Of a stretch of DNA of 64,000 bases, positions 10,135 to 23,658 are shown piece by piece; position 1 is the stretch's first letter, and every line of letters begins with the position of its first letter. The notes under the pieces are model-generated. The model was not told the origin of the DNA. It saw only the letters and a list, made by a program, of their open reading frames with translations, and ran no database searches. The position numbers and the translations under genes were made by a program. The DNA is from Rhineura floridana (taxonomy: Eukaryota; Chordata; Lepidosauria; Squamata; Rhineuridae). Location: assembly GCF_030035675.1 (NCBI RefSeq), contig NC_084482.1, forward strand, positions 220,557,943-220,621,942. Reading direction: 5' to 3'.

Positions 10135-11361
10135 GGAGGGCTGTAGAAAGTGGAGTCCCTCAAGGATCGGTATTGGGACCTGTACTTTTCAATTTGTTCA
10201 TTAATGACCTAGAATTTGGAGTGAGCAGTCAAGTGGCCAAGTTTGCTGACGACACTAAATAGTTCAGGGTTCTTAAAACAAAGAGGGATTGCGAAGAACT
10301 CCAAATAGACCTCTCCAAACTGAGTGAATGGGCGGAAAAATGGCAAATGCAATTCAATATAAACAAGTGTAAAATTATGCATATTGGAGCAAAAAATCTG
10401 AATTTCACATATACGCTCATGGGGTCTGAACTGGCGGTGACTGACCAGGAGAGAGACCTCGGCAACCAGAATGATCAACGGAATGGAGCGACTCCCTTAC
10501 GAGGCAAGGTTGCAGCATTTGGGGCTTTGTAGTGTAGAGAAAAGGCGGGTCAGAGGAGACGTGATAGAAGTGTATAAAATGATGCATGGCATTGAGAAAG
10601 TGGATAGAGAAAAGTTCTTCTCCCTCTCTCATAATACTAGAACTTGTGGACATTCAAAGAAGCTGAATGTTGGAAGATTCAGGACAGACAAAAGGAAGTA
10701 CTTCTTTACCCCGCGCATAGTTAAACTATGGAATTTGCTCCCACAAGACGCAGTAATGACCACCAGCTTGGATGGCTTTAAAAGAAGATTGGACAAATTC
10801 ATGGAGGACAGGGCTATCAATGGCTACTAGCCATGATGGCTGTGCTCTGCCACCCTAGTCAGAGGCAGCATGCTCCTGAAAACCAGTTGCCGGAAGCCTC
10901 AGGAGGGGAGAGTGTTTTTGCACTCGGGTCCTGCTTGCGGGCTTCCCCCAGGCACCTGGTTGGCCACTGTGAGAACAGGATGCTGGACTAGATGGGCCAC
11001 TGGCCTGATCCAGCAGGCTCTTCTTATGTTCTTATGAAAAACCTAGTCTGCACAGGTATTAATTCCATGTCATGCCCCTGACAGTTGGCATAAAAATAGG
11101 TTTTGCACACATTGTAAAGAAATTGTGGGGGTGAATTTGGTCAAATGGCTCCATCTTGGAGATTCCTGGGGATGCAAAACACCTCCAGTCTTTCCATCAG
11201 AAATATGCAGAGAGGAACAGTGAGATACATTCAGTCTGGCTCAGCTCACTGGGCAATGAAAAGCATATGAAGAACTACTTGCAATACATCCATGTCAAAA
11301 TCAGCAGGATGCCTTGTTAGTACCATCCACTCGTATAATCCAAGTTAACCTTTACACATTT

Positions 11362-11460
11362 CTGGACTACAACCCCCATCTCCCCTGGCATTTGGCCATG
11401 TTGTCTGGGGCTGATGGGAGATGCAGTCTAATAATACCTGGAGGGCACCAGGTTACAGAA
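11362..11460. mobile_element. Old palindromic MITE relic, unit 1
   Basis: CTGGACTACAACCCCCATC pairs with GGGGCTGATGGGAGATGCAG across a short loop, a decayed form of the foldback seen at 12798-12914. Counterpart at 47955-48060, so it predates the duplication. Confidence 0.6.
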
Positions 11461-11574
11461 CGCTGCTCCAAGTTGAGCAGGTGATGCACGAGGTGGAAAG
11501 CTTAACAGCAAACTCATCTACTGTATTGGGTTGAACAACTGAGGCAATAAGTTGATTTAATTATTATTATTATT

Positions 11575-11935
11575 ACCGATACATTTTATTATATTTTTAT
11601 ATTTCTATGCAGGCCTTCCTCTAATGAGCTCACCATGATTTGTCCCCCTCCTTTTGTCTTCACAACGACACTGTCACTGGGCCCAGGACACCACCTGAAT
11701 TTCACTCCTGAGCAGGGATTTGAATCTGGGTCCCTGTGGACATAGCATTAAACTATGATTCCAATAATACAACAGACACACACAACTGCACAGACGTTGA
11801 AGGTCCCACACAGAGTGGATGTCCGAAATCTGGAGTGGCACATAAACATTCTGCACTGTTTATCCTCACAACAATCCAGTGAGGTGGGCTGGGCTGAACA
11901 AAAGTGGTCACTGCCCCAGGGTCACCCAGAGACCT
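11575..11935 (-). mobile_element. Degenerate tRNA-derived SINE with CORE-like body, unit 1
   Basis: On the minus strand a B-box-like CCAGATTCAAATCCCTGCTC and body blocks (a CTGGGTGACC-type block near 11920-11930) match the general layout of vertebrate CORE/MIR-type SINEs. It ends in a TTA-rich run near 11560-11575 and may be two overlapping old copies. Counterpart at 48165-48545. Confidence 0.4.
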
Positions 11936-11989
11936 GCATAGATCTGGGGGGGGGGAGATCTTAGACCCCTTACTTTTTTAGGAGCAGGC

Positions 11990-12789
11990 TCTCAGCAGAG
12001 TCCCCATGTCTGCAGCAACCTGTGAGCCAATCAGCAAGAAAGGAGAGTGTATTAGCCACTGAGAAGAGTCTTCTAACATGCTTCCTTGTTCTTTCCTGAT
12101 AATTAGAGTGAATCAGAGTGAAAGGAGGTGAAGTCAGCCACTGAGACTCTTCTCAGGAGGCAACACTTTGCCCTTCCATGCTTTTTGGCTCCTAGCTGTG
12201 GGAGAAGGCATTAACATGCATCTAATTCTCAACCCAGCAGGAACAGGATGGGAGGGGGCATGGCAATCATGAAGGGACCCTGCACTTCTGAATTTGCCAC
12301 TACACTACTGTAGAGATGTGAAGGCCCATAACAAAAGTGGAAAAATTTGGAGGGAAAGCAGTTTTTTTTTCTCCTCCCCCCCCACGTGCTCTGACCCCGC
12401 TCCTTAGAGTGCTCTGCATTGCTGCCCTAGGCACCTACTGGGAGGAAGGGCAGGATATAAATCTAATAATTAATTAATTGCACTGAAGAAATGTCTGACT
12501 TGTTCCTGGCTACAAGAGACTCTACTATACACATGTCAGTGACACATCCATACCTCCACCCTCTCTGGCCCTTGACTGGAAATTGGCCCTTGGAAGGCTG
12601 CTTGTGTGTAAATGTGGCCATTGGGTTGAAGAATATTCCCTAACCACTACATTAGCCGCAGGCTCTCATCCTGGACCACTACATTAGCCGCAGGCTCTCA
12701 ACCTACACCACATTACAGGGCTGTTGCGACCACTGCCAAGATATTGTGCTTTGGACAGGGGGGAGGCTGGCCACGCCAGGAGACACAGA
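11990..12789. other. Unassigned duplicated sequence with a small tandem repeat
   Basis: No gene recognised. A unit of about 29 bp (ACCACTACATTAGCCGCAGG plus GCTCTCA) occurs twice at 12644-12702 in unit 1 and once in unit 2 (near 49217). Confidence 0.5.
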
Positions 12790-12797
12790 CCCCCAGT

Positions 12798-12914
12798 CAG
12801 AGCTTGGAAAAGTTACTTTTTTTAAACTACAACTCCCATCAGCCCAATCCAGTGGCCATGCTGGCTGGGGCTGATGGGAGTTGTAGTTTAAAACAGTAAC
12901 TTTTCCAAACTCTG
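12798..12914. mobile_element. hAT-type foldback MITE (unit 1 only)
   Basis: 117 bp, nearly palindromic. Terminal inverted repeats of about 47 bp start CAGAGCTTGGAAAAGTTACT at the left and pair with a right end CAGAGTTTGGAAAAGTTACT on the other strand. Flanks are CCCCCAGT (12790-12797) and CCCCCAGC (12915-12922), an 8-bp target duplication with one change, as expected for hAT. Unit 2 lacks it near 49310. Confidence 0.88.
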
Positions 12915-12922
12915 CCCCCAGC

Positions 12923-13950
12923 ACTGCCACAGATGGACCAATCCTGCAAGAGAAGCTGAGGTCCACTCCTCTAGAGTCTTCCCCTCCAATACACTCCCAA
13001 GGGGATGTCTGGAGAAGCCCTTCCCCTGGAGCCCAGCTGAGGAGGGGGCATTTATTCACCCATTTCCTCCATCCTCTGCCTTGAAAGCTTCCAGAAACCT
13101 ATTCAGAGCCTGATCAGTTTCAGATTCCTCTCTCCATCCCTCCATTTTTCTTGCCTGGCAGGAAGGAAACAGACCAGCCCCTCTTCCACTTTAGGAAATC
13201 CAAAAGGGGCTCTTCCTCCAGCTCTGGGGCACTTTCTAGGGATGCCCAGAGGGAAGAGGGGCCACTTCCATCAACCCCCTCCCCCTCCCCAAAAGCAAGC
13301 CTTCCTTCTCTCTCCCCTCCCCCCACCAGTCCCCTGTCAGGCCCACGAATTGCAAAGGCAGCTCCCCTCCCCCAGCGGTGGCCCTCAAAACCAACACAGG
13401 ACATCAACCCCCAACAGCTGCATCCCTTTCCCTGGGCGATGGCTTCCAAGAGGGCCTCGAAAGGCCAACCCCGCGGCACTTCGGACCCCCCTCTGCAAAT
13501 GGATTGCATGCAGCAGGGGTCCCTCTGAGGAAAGGGGGGAGTGGGGCTCTTCCCTCCTTTTCCCTCACCCCCCAACAAAAATACCAAATCCCCCCCCCCT
13601 TGCACCTCTTTGCCCTCTACACGCTCCCGCTTCCTCCTCTCTGGGCCTAATACTTTCTTCACCCGGAATACCAATGAAGACAGCCCTCCTACTTCCCCTT
13701 CAATATGCTCTCCCCCCTCCATGTGACTAAGACTTCCTGCCTCTCCAGGAACCAGAACTCCTTGCCTTAACCCATCGGAGGACTAAGTGGCAAACGCTGC
13801 TTCTGCCCCCCACTGCCAACATTTTCCTCCCTCCCTTCTGTCCCAAATTTGCACCTCTTCTTCCTCTCTTGCCTCCCGCAGAAGCAGCGGCAAGATAGGT
13901 GTGTGTGCTGTGTGATATATACAATATACACATTTGTGTGTAAAAAGTAA
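12923..13950. other. C-rich duplicated block
   Basis: Very C-rich on the plus strand with long open frames on both strands that are composition effects. Unit 2 (about 49310-50350) differs here by many indels, which argues against coding. It lies upstream, on the minus strand, of the ATG exon at 1108-1026, so it could hold the 5' end or promoter of that gene; no TATA box or start site can be named. Confidence 0.4.
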
Positions 13951-13959
13951 AGTGTTCAG

Positions 13960-14360
13960 CAGGGACGGTGTAAAAGCTGGAACGGAACACGCCGGAATGG
14001 GCTCTTTAGAAAAGAAATTGATGCCAAAAACACTAGGATGTGTTAGAAACACATGAGAACAACATTTAGGAACAAAAACCATTCCGATAGCATTTTTATC
14101 AACCCTTTAACAACCAAAATGCCCTCCGGAACGGAATGAACAGCCCCGAACGGCGACTTCCCAGCGAGCCAGACCCACCAAATTCACCAGTCCCACATGA
14201 CTACATGGGATGCATGCAATAAGACACAAAACGTCCATGCAAACCACGTTCCGATACCCATTCCGGGCTATAATACATTTTTACGTAATCCAGCCCAGAA
14301 CAGAAACTTCCCAATCAGCCAGACCTACCAAAATTCACCAACCACACATGTTGCTGCCTC
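13960..14360. repeat. Block with repeated GGAACGG/TTCCG motifs and a direct repeat, unit 1
   Basis: Motifs such as GGAACGGAACACGCCGGAAT, CCGGAACGGAATGAAC, CGAACGGCGACTTCCC, GTTCCGATACCCATTCCGGG occur within 350 bp. A 52-bp segment (GCGACTTCCCAGCGAGCCAG to CCCACATG) recurs diverged about 155 bp later (14300-14350). Unit 2 has the same at 50380-50760. No family recognised. Confidence 0.6.
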
Positions 14361-14449
14361 TCGTTGTGTTGGGAAATGGGAGATAACACAGGATGACCCA
14401 GGAACCTCTGGGGTGATCAGCAATACCCTTTCTTGCTGTTTGTAGGTCC

Positions 14450-15964
14450 ACTAAGCAGCACTATTGGTGCTGCTACCAGGTTGCGAATGTCTGGTGAATT
14501 GGGGAGGGAGAGAGAAAGAGAGATTGGGGGGGCAAGTCGGCTGGCAGAAGGGGGAGAAAAATAGAGTTTGCCTTCAGTGAAATAGATGTGCTATCACAGG
14601 AAAAAAACTGGGTTCAAAGAAGTGCTCTTGTGTGCTTGGGCTCAGACTCCACCTCTGCCTTGTATTCAAGTTCTGGGCCAAACCTCACCAGTTTGCTTTC
14701 TGTGAAATGAGTTTCTGACACAACTACTTTCAAAATCAAGGTTATTAAAGTCTGGAACCTGTGAGAGGGACTCCTACTCATTGGGCAGAGCGCATGAGGT
14801 GGAGGCAGAAGAACTTTCCAGTCAAAAGGCTCTCAGGCAAGAAGGCTGGAGAACAGAACCTTGGACAGCCACTGCCAGTCTGAGGGCCAAACTAGAGGAG
14901 ATACCAATCATCCAACAAACAATTGCACGATGAGCTTTGCAACACTAAATTGAAGGTGCAGGGCAGCTGATCCCTAGTGGGGTCCTGACATGCACCTGTT
15001 ATTTACATTGGGAACAACAACAATAACACCAGCTCACCAGTCTAATCACTTTTACTGGCTAGATCCCAAGGAAGAGGCAGGAGGGGACAGGAACAGGAAG
15101 TGCTTCAAGCAACCTGGTCCCCAAGATCAGCAGTTGTGCAACTGACCTCCCAGTCAGTAATCTTCACACTTGTGATTCCCAGAAAATGGCATTCAGGGGC
15201 ATACTGCTTCCCAGAGAGAAACTACAGGGAAGCATCATTAACAATTGCATAACATGGATTAGTTACACAACATGGATTAGTTTGAAGTTACCAGACCATT
15301 GATATATCTGGCCCAGAACTATCTATCCCAACAAACTGCCTCCCCCAATAATTTAAGCAGAGATTTTCTGCAGCTTTGCTGCCTTTCCTAAAGGCCCTTT
15401 TCTGCCCTAGAGAAGCCATTCTGGCTATGTGACCACTGACAAAACACAATTCTCACTCCTTTTCTTGGTGAGCACCAAATGAAAGTATGGTCCTTCATTT
15501 GCCTGCTAGGAAATAGCACTGAGACCAGATGCGACTGCGGAGTGAAATCAGTTTGGAAAATGTATTTAAAATACATCAGCAGAAAACTAGTGAATTCATG
15601 TTACTTTATGAAAGATGTTAGAATAGCCAATACAAAAAATATCCAAGCAAAATAAAAACCATGTTGTACACAAAAATACTTTTTATTTATATTTATAAAA
15701 TGTGTACACTGCAGAAGAAATTTATAAAGAATATAAAATGTACATTAAAATGATCAATAAAAATCAACATTTACCAAACACTAAAAAATGAATAAAATCA
15801 ACAGTTAAAGGTATGCTAAACTATATGAAAACACTGAGTAAGGAGACCATTAGAAACAAGGACTAGTATTATTTTATTTTCATTTAGAAATCACTTCCCA
15901 GAAAGTATCTCAAAAATACCAACAATAAAAAAAACATTTCATATGCAAACCAATTAAAAACATC
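14450..15964. other. Unassigned duplicated sequence
   Basis: No gene or RNA recognised. From about 15650 it is A+T-rich, probably old LINE 3' UTR next to the relic at 16300-16590. Counterpart 50850-52050 and 53165-53480. Confidence 0.5.
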
Positions 15965-15977
15965 TTAAAATCCCACA

Positions 15978-16283
15978 CAGACCCTCCATGACGCAGAGTG
16001 GTAAGCGGCAGTAATGCAGCCGAAGCTCTGCTCACGGCCAGAGTTCGATTCCAACGGAAGGAGGAACTCGAATCTCCGGTAAAAGGGGTCGAGGTCCACT
16101 CAGCTTCCCATCCATCCGTGGTCAGTAAAATGAGTGCCCGGCATATGCTGGGGGATAAAGAAAGACCGGGGAAGGAACTGGCAGTCCCACCTCATATATA
16201 CGGTCTGCCTAGTAAACGTTGCAAGACGTCACCCTATTAGTCGGAAACGACTCGCACTATAAGTGTTGGGACACCTTTACCTT
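15978..16283 (+). mobile_element. Sauria-type SINE (tRNA-derived, Bov-B-like tail), unit 1 only
   Basis: The tRNA-like head has an A box region GTGGTAAGCGGCAGT and a B box AGAGTTCGATTCC. The body includes GAGGTCCACTCAGCTTCCCA and the tail AGTCGGAAACGACTCGCACT then ACACCTTTACCTTT, the tail shared with Bov-B LINEs that are thought to move these SINEs. Target duplication TTAAAATCCCACA at 15965-15977 and 16284-16296. Unit 2 has the empty site (TTTTAAAATCCCACAGAAAC near 53490). It looks young and whole. Confidence 0.92.
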
Positions 16284-16299
16284 TTAAAATCCCACAGAA

Positions 16300-16590
16300 A
16301 CAGTAATAAAGCTCTGCCCTTAAAAGGTTTGTTGAAAAAGGAAGGTCTTCTATAGGCACCACACACAAAAAACACCTGTCTGATATGTATCAGGAGGAAG
16401 TTCAAAAAAGTAGATGCCACCACACAAAAGGCCAGGTTTCTCTATCATGCACAGTGGACTTCCTAATGAGATGGTATGCGTAAGAGGCCATCCTCTGCAG
16501 GTTTCAGTGATGGGCTGCATATATAATAGGTGAGATAATTTTTTAAGCATCCTGGCCCCAACCTGTATAGGGCTTTAATCTATGTAGCCT
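16300..16590 (-). mobile_element. L2-like LINE C-terminal relic, unit 1
   Basis: On the minus strand the translation follows the L2-type C-terminus: MLKKLSHLLYMQPITE, then CGGIYFFELPPDTYQTG, then KTFLFQQTF before the stop region. It lies just 3' of the zinc-finger exon and is shared with 53495-53800, so it is older than the duplication. Confidence 0.65.
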
Positions 16591-16624
16591 GCAAGATGAA
16601 GAATAAAGCTCCCATTGAAGTTCT

Positions 16625-16789
16625 TTCCATACTCCCTACATTTCAATTGTTTCTCCTGTGTATCCTCTGTGATGTAAGCCTACTGCTTTCATTGAATCTC
16701 TTTCCATACTCCGTACAATAAAAAAGTTACTCCACAGTGTTTTTTCATGCAAAGTGTGCTCTGACTGAACCTCTTTCCACTCACTACAT
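16625..16789 (-). pseudogene. Decayed zinc-finger units past the stop, unit 1
   Basis: Beyond the stop of the zinc-finger exon, other frames still read finger scraps: [22 protein letters not shown] and HHRGYTGETIEM. At least two more fingers once followed. The linker base loss at 16801-16806 put them out of frame. Same decay at 53820-53997, so it predates the duplication. Confidence 0.75.
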
Positions 16790-19166
<2,377 letters not shown>

Positions 19167-19596
19167 TTATCTGCTTCTCTATTTTTACATCTCCATTATT
19201 CTCCCCCTTTTATCTTTGCATGGCCCTCCCTCCCTATTCAATATCTATATAAACTCGCTGACAAAACACCTGTCGGCAGTAAACTCTCACCCTCCTGTCT
19301 TGGCAAGGAGACACTTAACCTGTCTTCTATATGCCGACGACATTGCCCTGTTATGCCAAACGCAGGTGGGCTTATGTCATCTCTTAAGAGAACTTGCCTC
19401 CTTTTGTGTGGATGAACTTTTGAGAATTAACTATGCGAAATGCAAGGTTTTAGTTTTCGCCAAAAGTAGACATAAACACCGCAGGCAAATTGACAACCAT
19501 ATTATTGACCAAGTCAACGCCTTCAGTTACCTTGGCATTGCATTCCATCCCTTAGGTTCTTGGAATGCGCATTTTGTCCAGTCTGCTACGACCGCA

Positions 19597-19673
19597 CAGA
19601 AATCAGCCAGAGCTTTACTGACCTTCTTTTATACAAGGGGCGGTCAGTACATTCCGGCAGCAGTCCAGGTATT
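19597..19673 (+). repeat. 77-bp target site duplication of the L1, left copy
   Basis: Identical to 25176-25252 over 77 bp (starts CAGAAATCAGCCAGAGC, ends CAGTCCAGGTATT). The unit 2 homologue (57142-57218) has this segment once, uninterrupted. Confidence 0.95.
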
Positions 19674-19883
19674 TTTTTTTTTTTTATATATAGTTTTTAT
19701 TCAAATTTTTCCAAAAAACAAACAAAACAAAGTAAGAAAAAACATAACAATACTACAACAAAAAATAAAAATAAAATGGTTGACTTCCGATTTGTCACAG
19801 ATCAGCTATAAGTATATAATATACATCAAACCTGTCCCTTAATATGTACATACAGAATCCCTTTTCTCCATAAGCTGTCTTAA

Positions 19884-22800
19884 TTAATCATCAAATCCCA
19901 GTATCATCATTTTATTTTGATCTTTCGACAAAAAGTCTAAGAGAGGCTTCCAATCCTTAAGGAATGTATCTGTCGATTTTTCTCTAAGTAAACACGTCAA
20001 TTTATCCATTTCTACTAAGTCCATTAATTTCAGTAGCCATTCTTCCATTGTTGGTATTGATTCCATTTTCCACTTTTGTGCATATAATAATCTTGCTGCC
20101 GTAATCATATATAATAATATTCTTCCATATTTCTTTTCTATTTGTTTATCCATAAAACCCAGTAAAAAAAATTCTGGTTTTGACTGAATATTTATCTTTA
20201 AAATTTTTTGCATCTTCCTACCTATCTGTGCCCAGAATAATTTCGCCTTTTTACATGACCACCACATATGATAAAAAGATCCTTCTTGTTGTTTACATTT
20301 CCAACAAACATTAGAGACATTACTATACATTTTTGACAGCTTTTCTGGAGTCATGTACCAACGGTACATCATTTTATAAAAATTTTCTTTAAGATTATAA
20401 CATAATGTAAATTTCAAGCCTTTTTTCCACATATTTTCCCATTGATCCATTTGTATGTTATGACCAAAATTTTTTGCCTACTTTACCATGCACTCTTTTA
20501 CTTGTTCTTCCTCCATATCCATTTTCAATAAAAGTTTATACATTTTTGCAATTATGTTTTCATCATTTGTATACAAACCTATTTCAAAATCAGATTTACT
20601 TATTTCAAACCCATACATTTTCTTGTCCATTTTATATCTTTCTAACAATTGTAAATAGGCAAACCAATGAAAACTATATCCTTCCTTTATCAATTGTTCT
20701 CTCTCTTTCATTGTGTATTCTCCATGTACATTTTCTAATAGTTCTTGATAAGTTAACCATTTCTCTTTTCCAGACATTTCTCTTCTATAAAACGCTTCTT
20801 GACTTGAGACACATAATGGTATTTTCGAATAAAACCTTGGTTTGTATCTATTCCATATTTTCAACAGAGAACGTCTTATAAAATGATTATTAAAGTCTAC
20901 GTTTACTTTTACTTTGTCATACCATAGATATCCATGCCATCCCCACTTCAGATTGTGGCCCTCCAAATCCAATAGTCTTTTATTCCTCAATAAGATCCAT
21001 TCCTTTATCCAGACTAAACAGCAGGCAGCAAAATAAAGTCTCAAATTTGGTAATCCCAGTCCTCCTCTTTCTTTAGCGTCTTGAAGTAATTTAAATTTAA
21101 CTCTTGGTTTTTTTCCTTGCCATACAAATTTAGAAATATCTTTTTGCCATTGTTTAAAAGGTAAATCAGAGGATATTACAGGTATTGTTTGAAACAAAAA
21201 CATCATTCTCGGTAATACATTCATTTTTATCACAGATATTCTACCCATTAATGACAGTTGTAGTTTATCCCATCTTAGCAAGTCTTTCTTAATCTCTGTC
21301 CATAATTTTTCGTAATTATTATGAAACAGCTTTGAATTTTTATTTGTCATGATGATGCCTAGATATTTCAACTTTTTTTCTATTGTAAAATCTGTCTTGT
21401 CCATTAACTCTTTCTGTTCCCTTAAAGTTAAATTTTTCACCAACATCTTTGTTTTTTGATTGTTGATCTTAAATCCTGCTAACGGTCCAAATTCTTTTAA
21501 TTTGTCCATCAATATATGAATTCCTTCCAAAGGGTTTTCTAGTACAATTATCAAATCATCAGCAAATGCTCTCAATTTATATTCTTCTTTTTTTATTTTT
21601 AATCCCGAAATCCTTTTATCTTGCCTTATATCTCTAAGCAGCACTTCTAAAACCAGAATAAATAAAAGGGGAGATAATGGACATCCCTGTCTTGTACCCT
21701 TTTGTATTTCACATGAATCCGTTAAGTCTCCATTAACAATTATCTGGGCCTTCTGTGATGTATAAATCGATCTGATCCATTTTATAAAGTTGTCTCCAAA
21801 ATCCATTTGCTCCAAAACCTGGAACATAAATTTCCAATTCAAATTATCAAATGCTTTTTCAGCATCTAAAAAAATCAAAGCTGCTTGTTTATCATTTCGT
21901 TGTTCTAAATATTCCAACACATTCAAAACATTCCTGACGTTGTCACGTAATTGTCTTTTAGGTAAAAACCCTGATTGATCTTCCTGAATAAATTGTTGCA
22001 ATATTATTTTCAATCTTTCAGCCAAAATCATTGTAAAAATTTTATAGTCATTATTCAGTAGAGATATTGGCCGATAATTTTTTGTTTTAGTTAAATCTTG
22101 GTCCTCTTTAGGTATTAATGTTATATTAGCATTTTTCCAACTATCCGGTATCTTTCCCTCTTGCAAAATAGAATTCATTGTAGACTGTAAGGGTAGCAAG
22201 AGTTCTTCCTCCAAACATTTATAATACATTGCAGATAGCCCATCTGGTCCTGGCGCCTTTCCTAATTTAATTTTATTTATAGCTTCAGATATCTCTCTTG
22301 ACGTAATAGGGCCATTAATAACTTGTCTCTGAAAATCTGTAATTTTCGGCAAATTCTGTTTAGATAAATACTCTTCTATTTTTTCAGATGGAATTTCTTG
22401 ACACTTATACAATGTTGAGTAATATTGATGAAAAATCTTTTTGATTTTTACATTATCTGTCAGCGTCTCATCTCCTTCTTGTATCTTTAAAATAATATTT
22501 TTTGACGTTCTTTTCTTAATTTATATGCTAACCATTTCCCAGGTTTATTTGCAAATTCAAAGGTCCTTTGTTTAGCAAAATTTAATTTCCTTTCAATTTC
22601 TCTAACTGTCAACATTGATACTTGCTTCTGTAACATTTTAATTTGATTTACAATAGAAACTTTAGCTGGATTCTTTTTCAATTCTTCCTCTTTTTGTTTT
22701 ATTTCTTCCAAAATTAATTGCATTTTCTGTTGTTTCTTTTTTTTAATTCAGAATTACATTTAATAAAGTATCCCCTCATAAATGCCTTACTAGTATCCCA

Positions 22801-23646
22801 AACAATATTTTCACTTGTTCCTTTATATAAATTATATTCAAAGAACTCCTTTAATTTCTTCTTACATTCTTGTACTACTTTATCATTCTGTAATAAAGAT
22901 TCATTTAGTCTCCATCTAAATCCAAGATTTTTTTTTTTTAAAGTTAATATCACAGGATTGTGGTCCGAAAAAGTTTTTGGTAATATATCCATTTTAAAAA
23001 TATCCTTCGCTAAAATTTTTGACATCCAAATCATATCAATCCTCGAAAATGTTTTATGTCTTTCTGAAAAATAAGTAAATTCCTTTGCATTATCATTTAT
23101 ATATCTCCAGGTATCCACCAATTCTAAATGTTCCATGAGTTCAAAACAAATCTTCGGTAATTTACCTTGTGTCTCTTTGATATTTTTTTCAGAAAGCCTA
23201 TCAATTTTTGGTGAGATTACCCCATTCCAGTCACCCATGACACACCAATGCTCATATGAAAACTCTGACAATTTTTCCATAAGTCCTGTATAAAACCTTG
23301 TTTTATCTTCATTGGGGGCATAAATACCCACTATCAAAATGTTTGTACCTTGTAAAATAATTTCAACCCCCACAAATCTACCACTATCGTCCAATAATAC
23401 CAATTTAGGAAGCAATTGTGGGTTAATATAGAGAACAACTCCATTTTTTTTTTTTGGTCCAGCTGAAATAAATTCTTCACCCAAATTTTTACAAATCAAA
23501 TATTTGGAATCTTTCTTCTGAATATGAGTTTCTTGTAAACAAATTATATCCAATTTTAATTTTTTCAAATAATGAAACACTTTCTTTCTCTTCTGCGCCG
23601 TGTTGGCTCCATTTATATTCCAAGTTAGGTATTTGTAATCCATCAT
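19884..23646 (-). pseudogene. L1 ORF2 (endonuclease and reverse transcriptase), lightly broken
   Basis: The endonuclease (23646-22714) shows the APE fold motifs: NGANTAQKRKKVF, LDIICLQETH, VGIYAPNEDK, WCVMGDWNGVI and the SDHNPVIL end. The RT part (22412-20478) shows KAPGPDGLSAMYYK, NYRPISLLNNDYKI, QSGFLPKRQ, LDAEKAFD, GTRQGCPLSPLLF, AFADDLIIV (FADD active site) and LKYLGI. The C-terminal part (20450-19884) includes the CWKC...HMWWSCKKAK zinc-like knuckle. Damage: a frame change in the T-rich run near 22725, another near 22490, and an in-frame stop at about 20475-20477. In L1 this protein nicks the target and primes reverse transcription on the cut DNA. Few breaks, so recently active. Confidence 0.92.
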
Positions 23647-23658
23647 TAAGCGTGTATT

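Larger units (their letters stand above)
1590..11034 (+). mobile_element. CR1 LINE, 5'-truncated, split by a Gypsy fossil
   Basis: CR1 reverse transcriptase sequence runs from about 1600 ([61 protein letters not shown]) to 2189 and resumes at 10135 ([20 protein letters not shown]), ending with FKRRLDKFMEDRAINGY, a stop and the 3' UTR. The element ends in the CR1 octamer tail (TTCTTATG)n at 11034. Unit 2 has the empty site at about 47628, reading straight from GGATATAAT into AAAAATTTAATCTGC, so this CR1 arrived after the duplication. The coding region is broken by frame changes and by small internal losses (for example near 10460). Like most CR1 copies it has no clear target duplication. Confidence 0.93.

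Noticed and set aside
13120-13730. Long overlapping open frames on both strands in the C-rich block (and 49285-50173)
   Set aside because: Low-complexity proline- and glycine-rich translations in several frames at once, not kept between the two units (many indels). A composition effect.
16000-16060. tRNA gene
   Set aside because: The A and B boxes belong to the Sauria-type SINE head. It is followed by the SINE body and Bov-B-like tail and flanked by a 13-bp target duplication.
20474-20881. Plus-strand frame opposite L1 ORF2
   Set aside because: Shadow of the A-rich L1 coding strand (phenylalanine- and leucine-rich translation).
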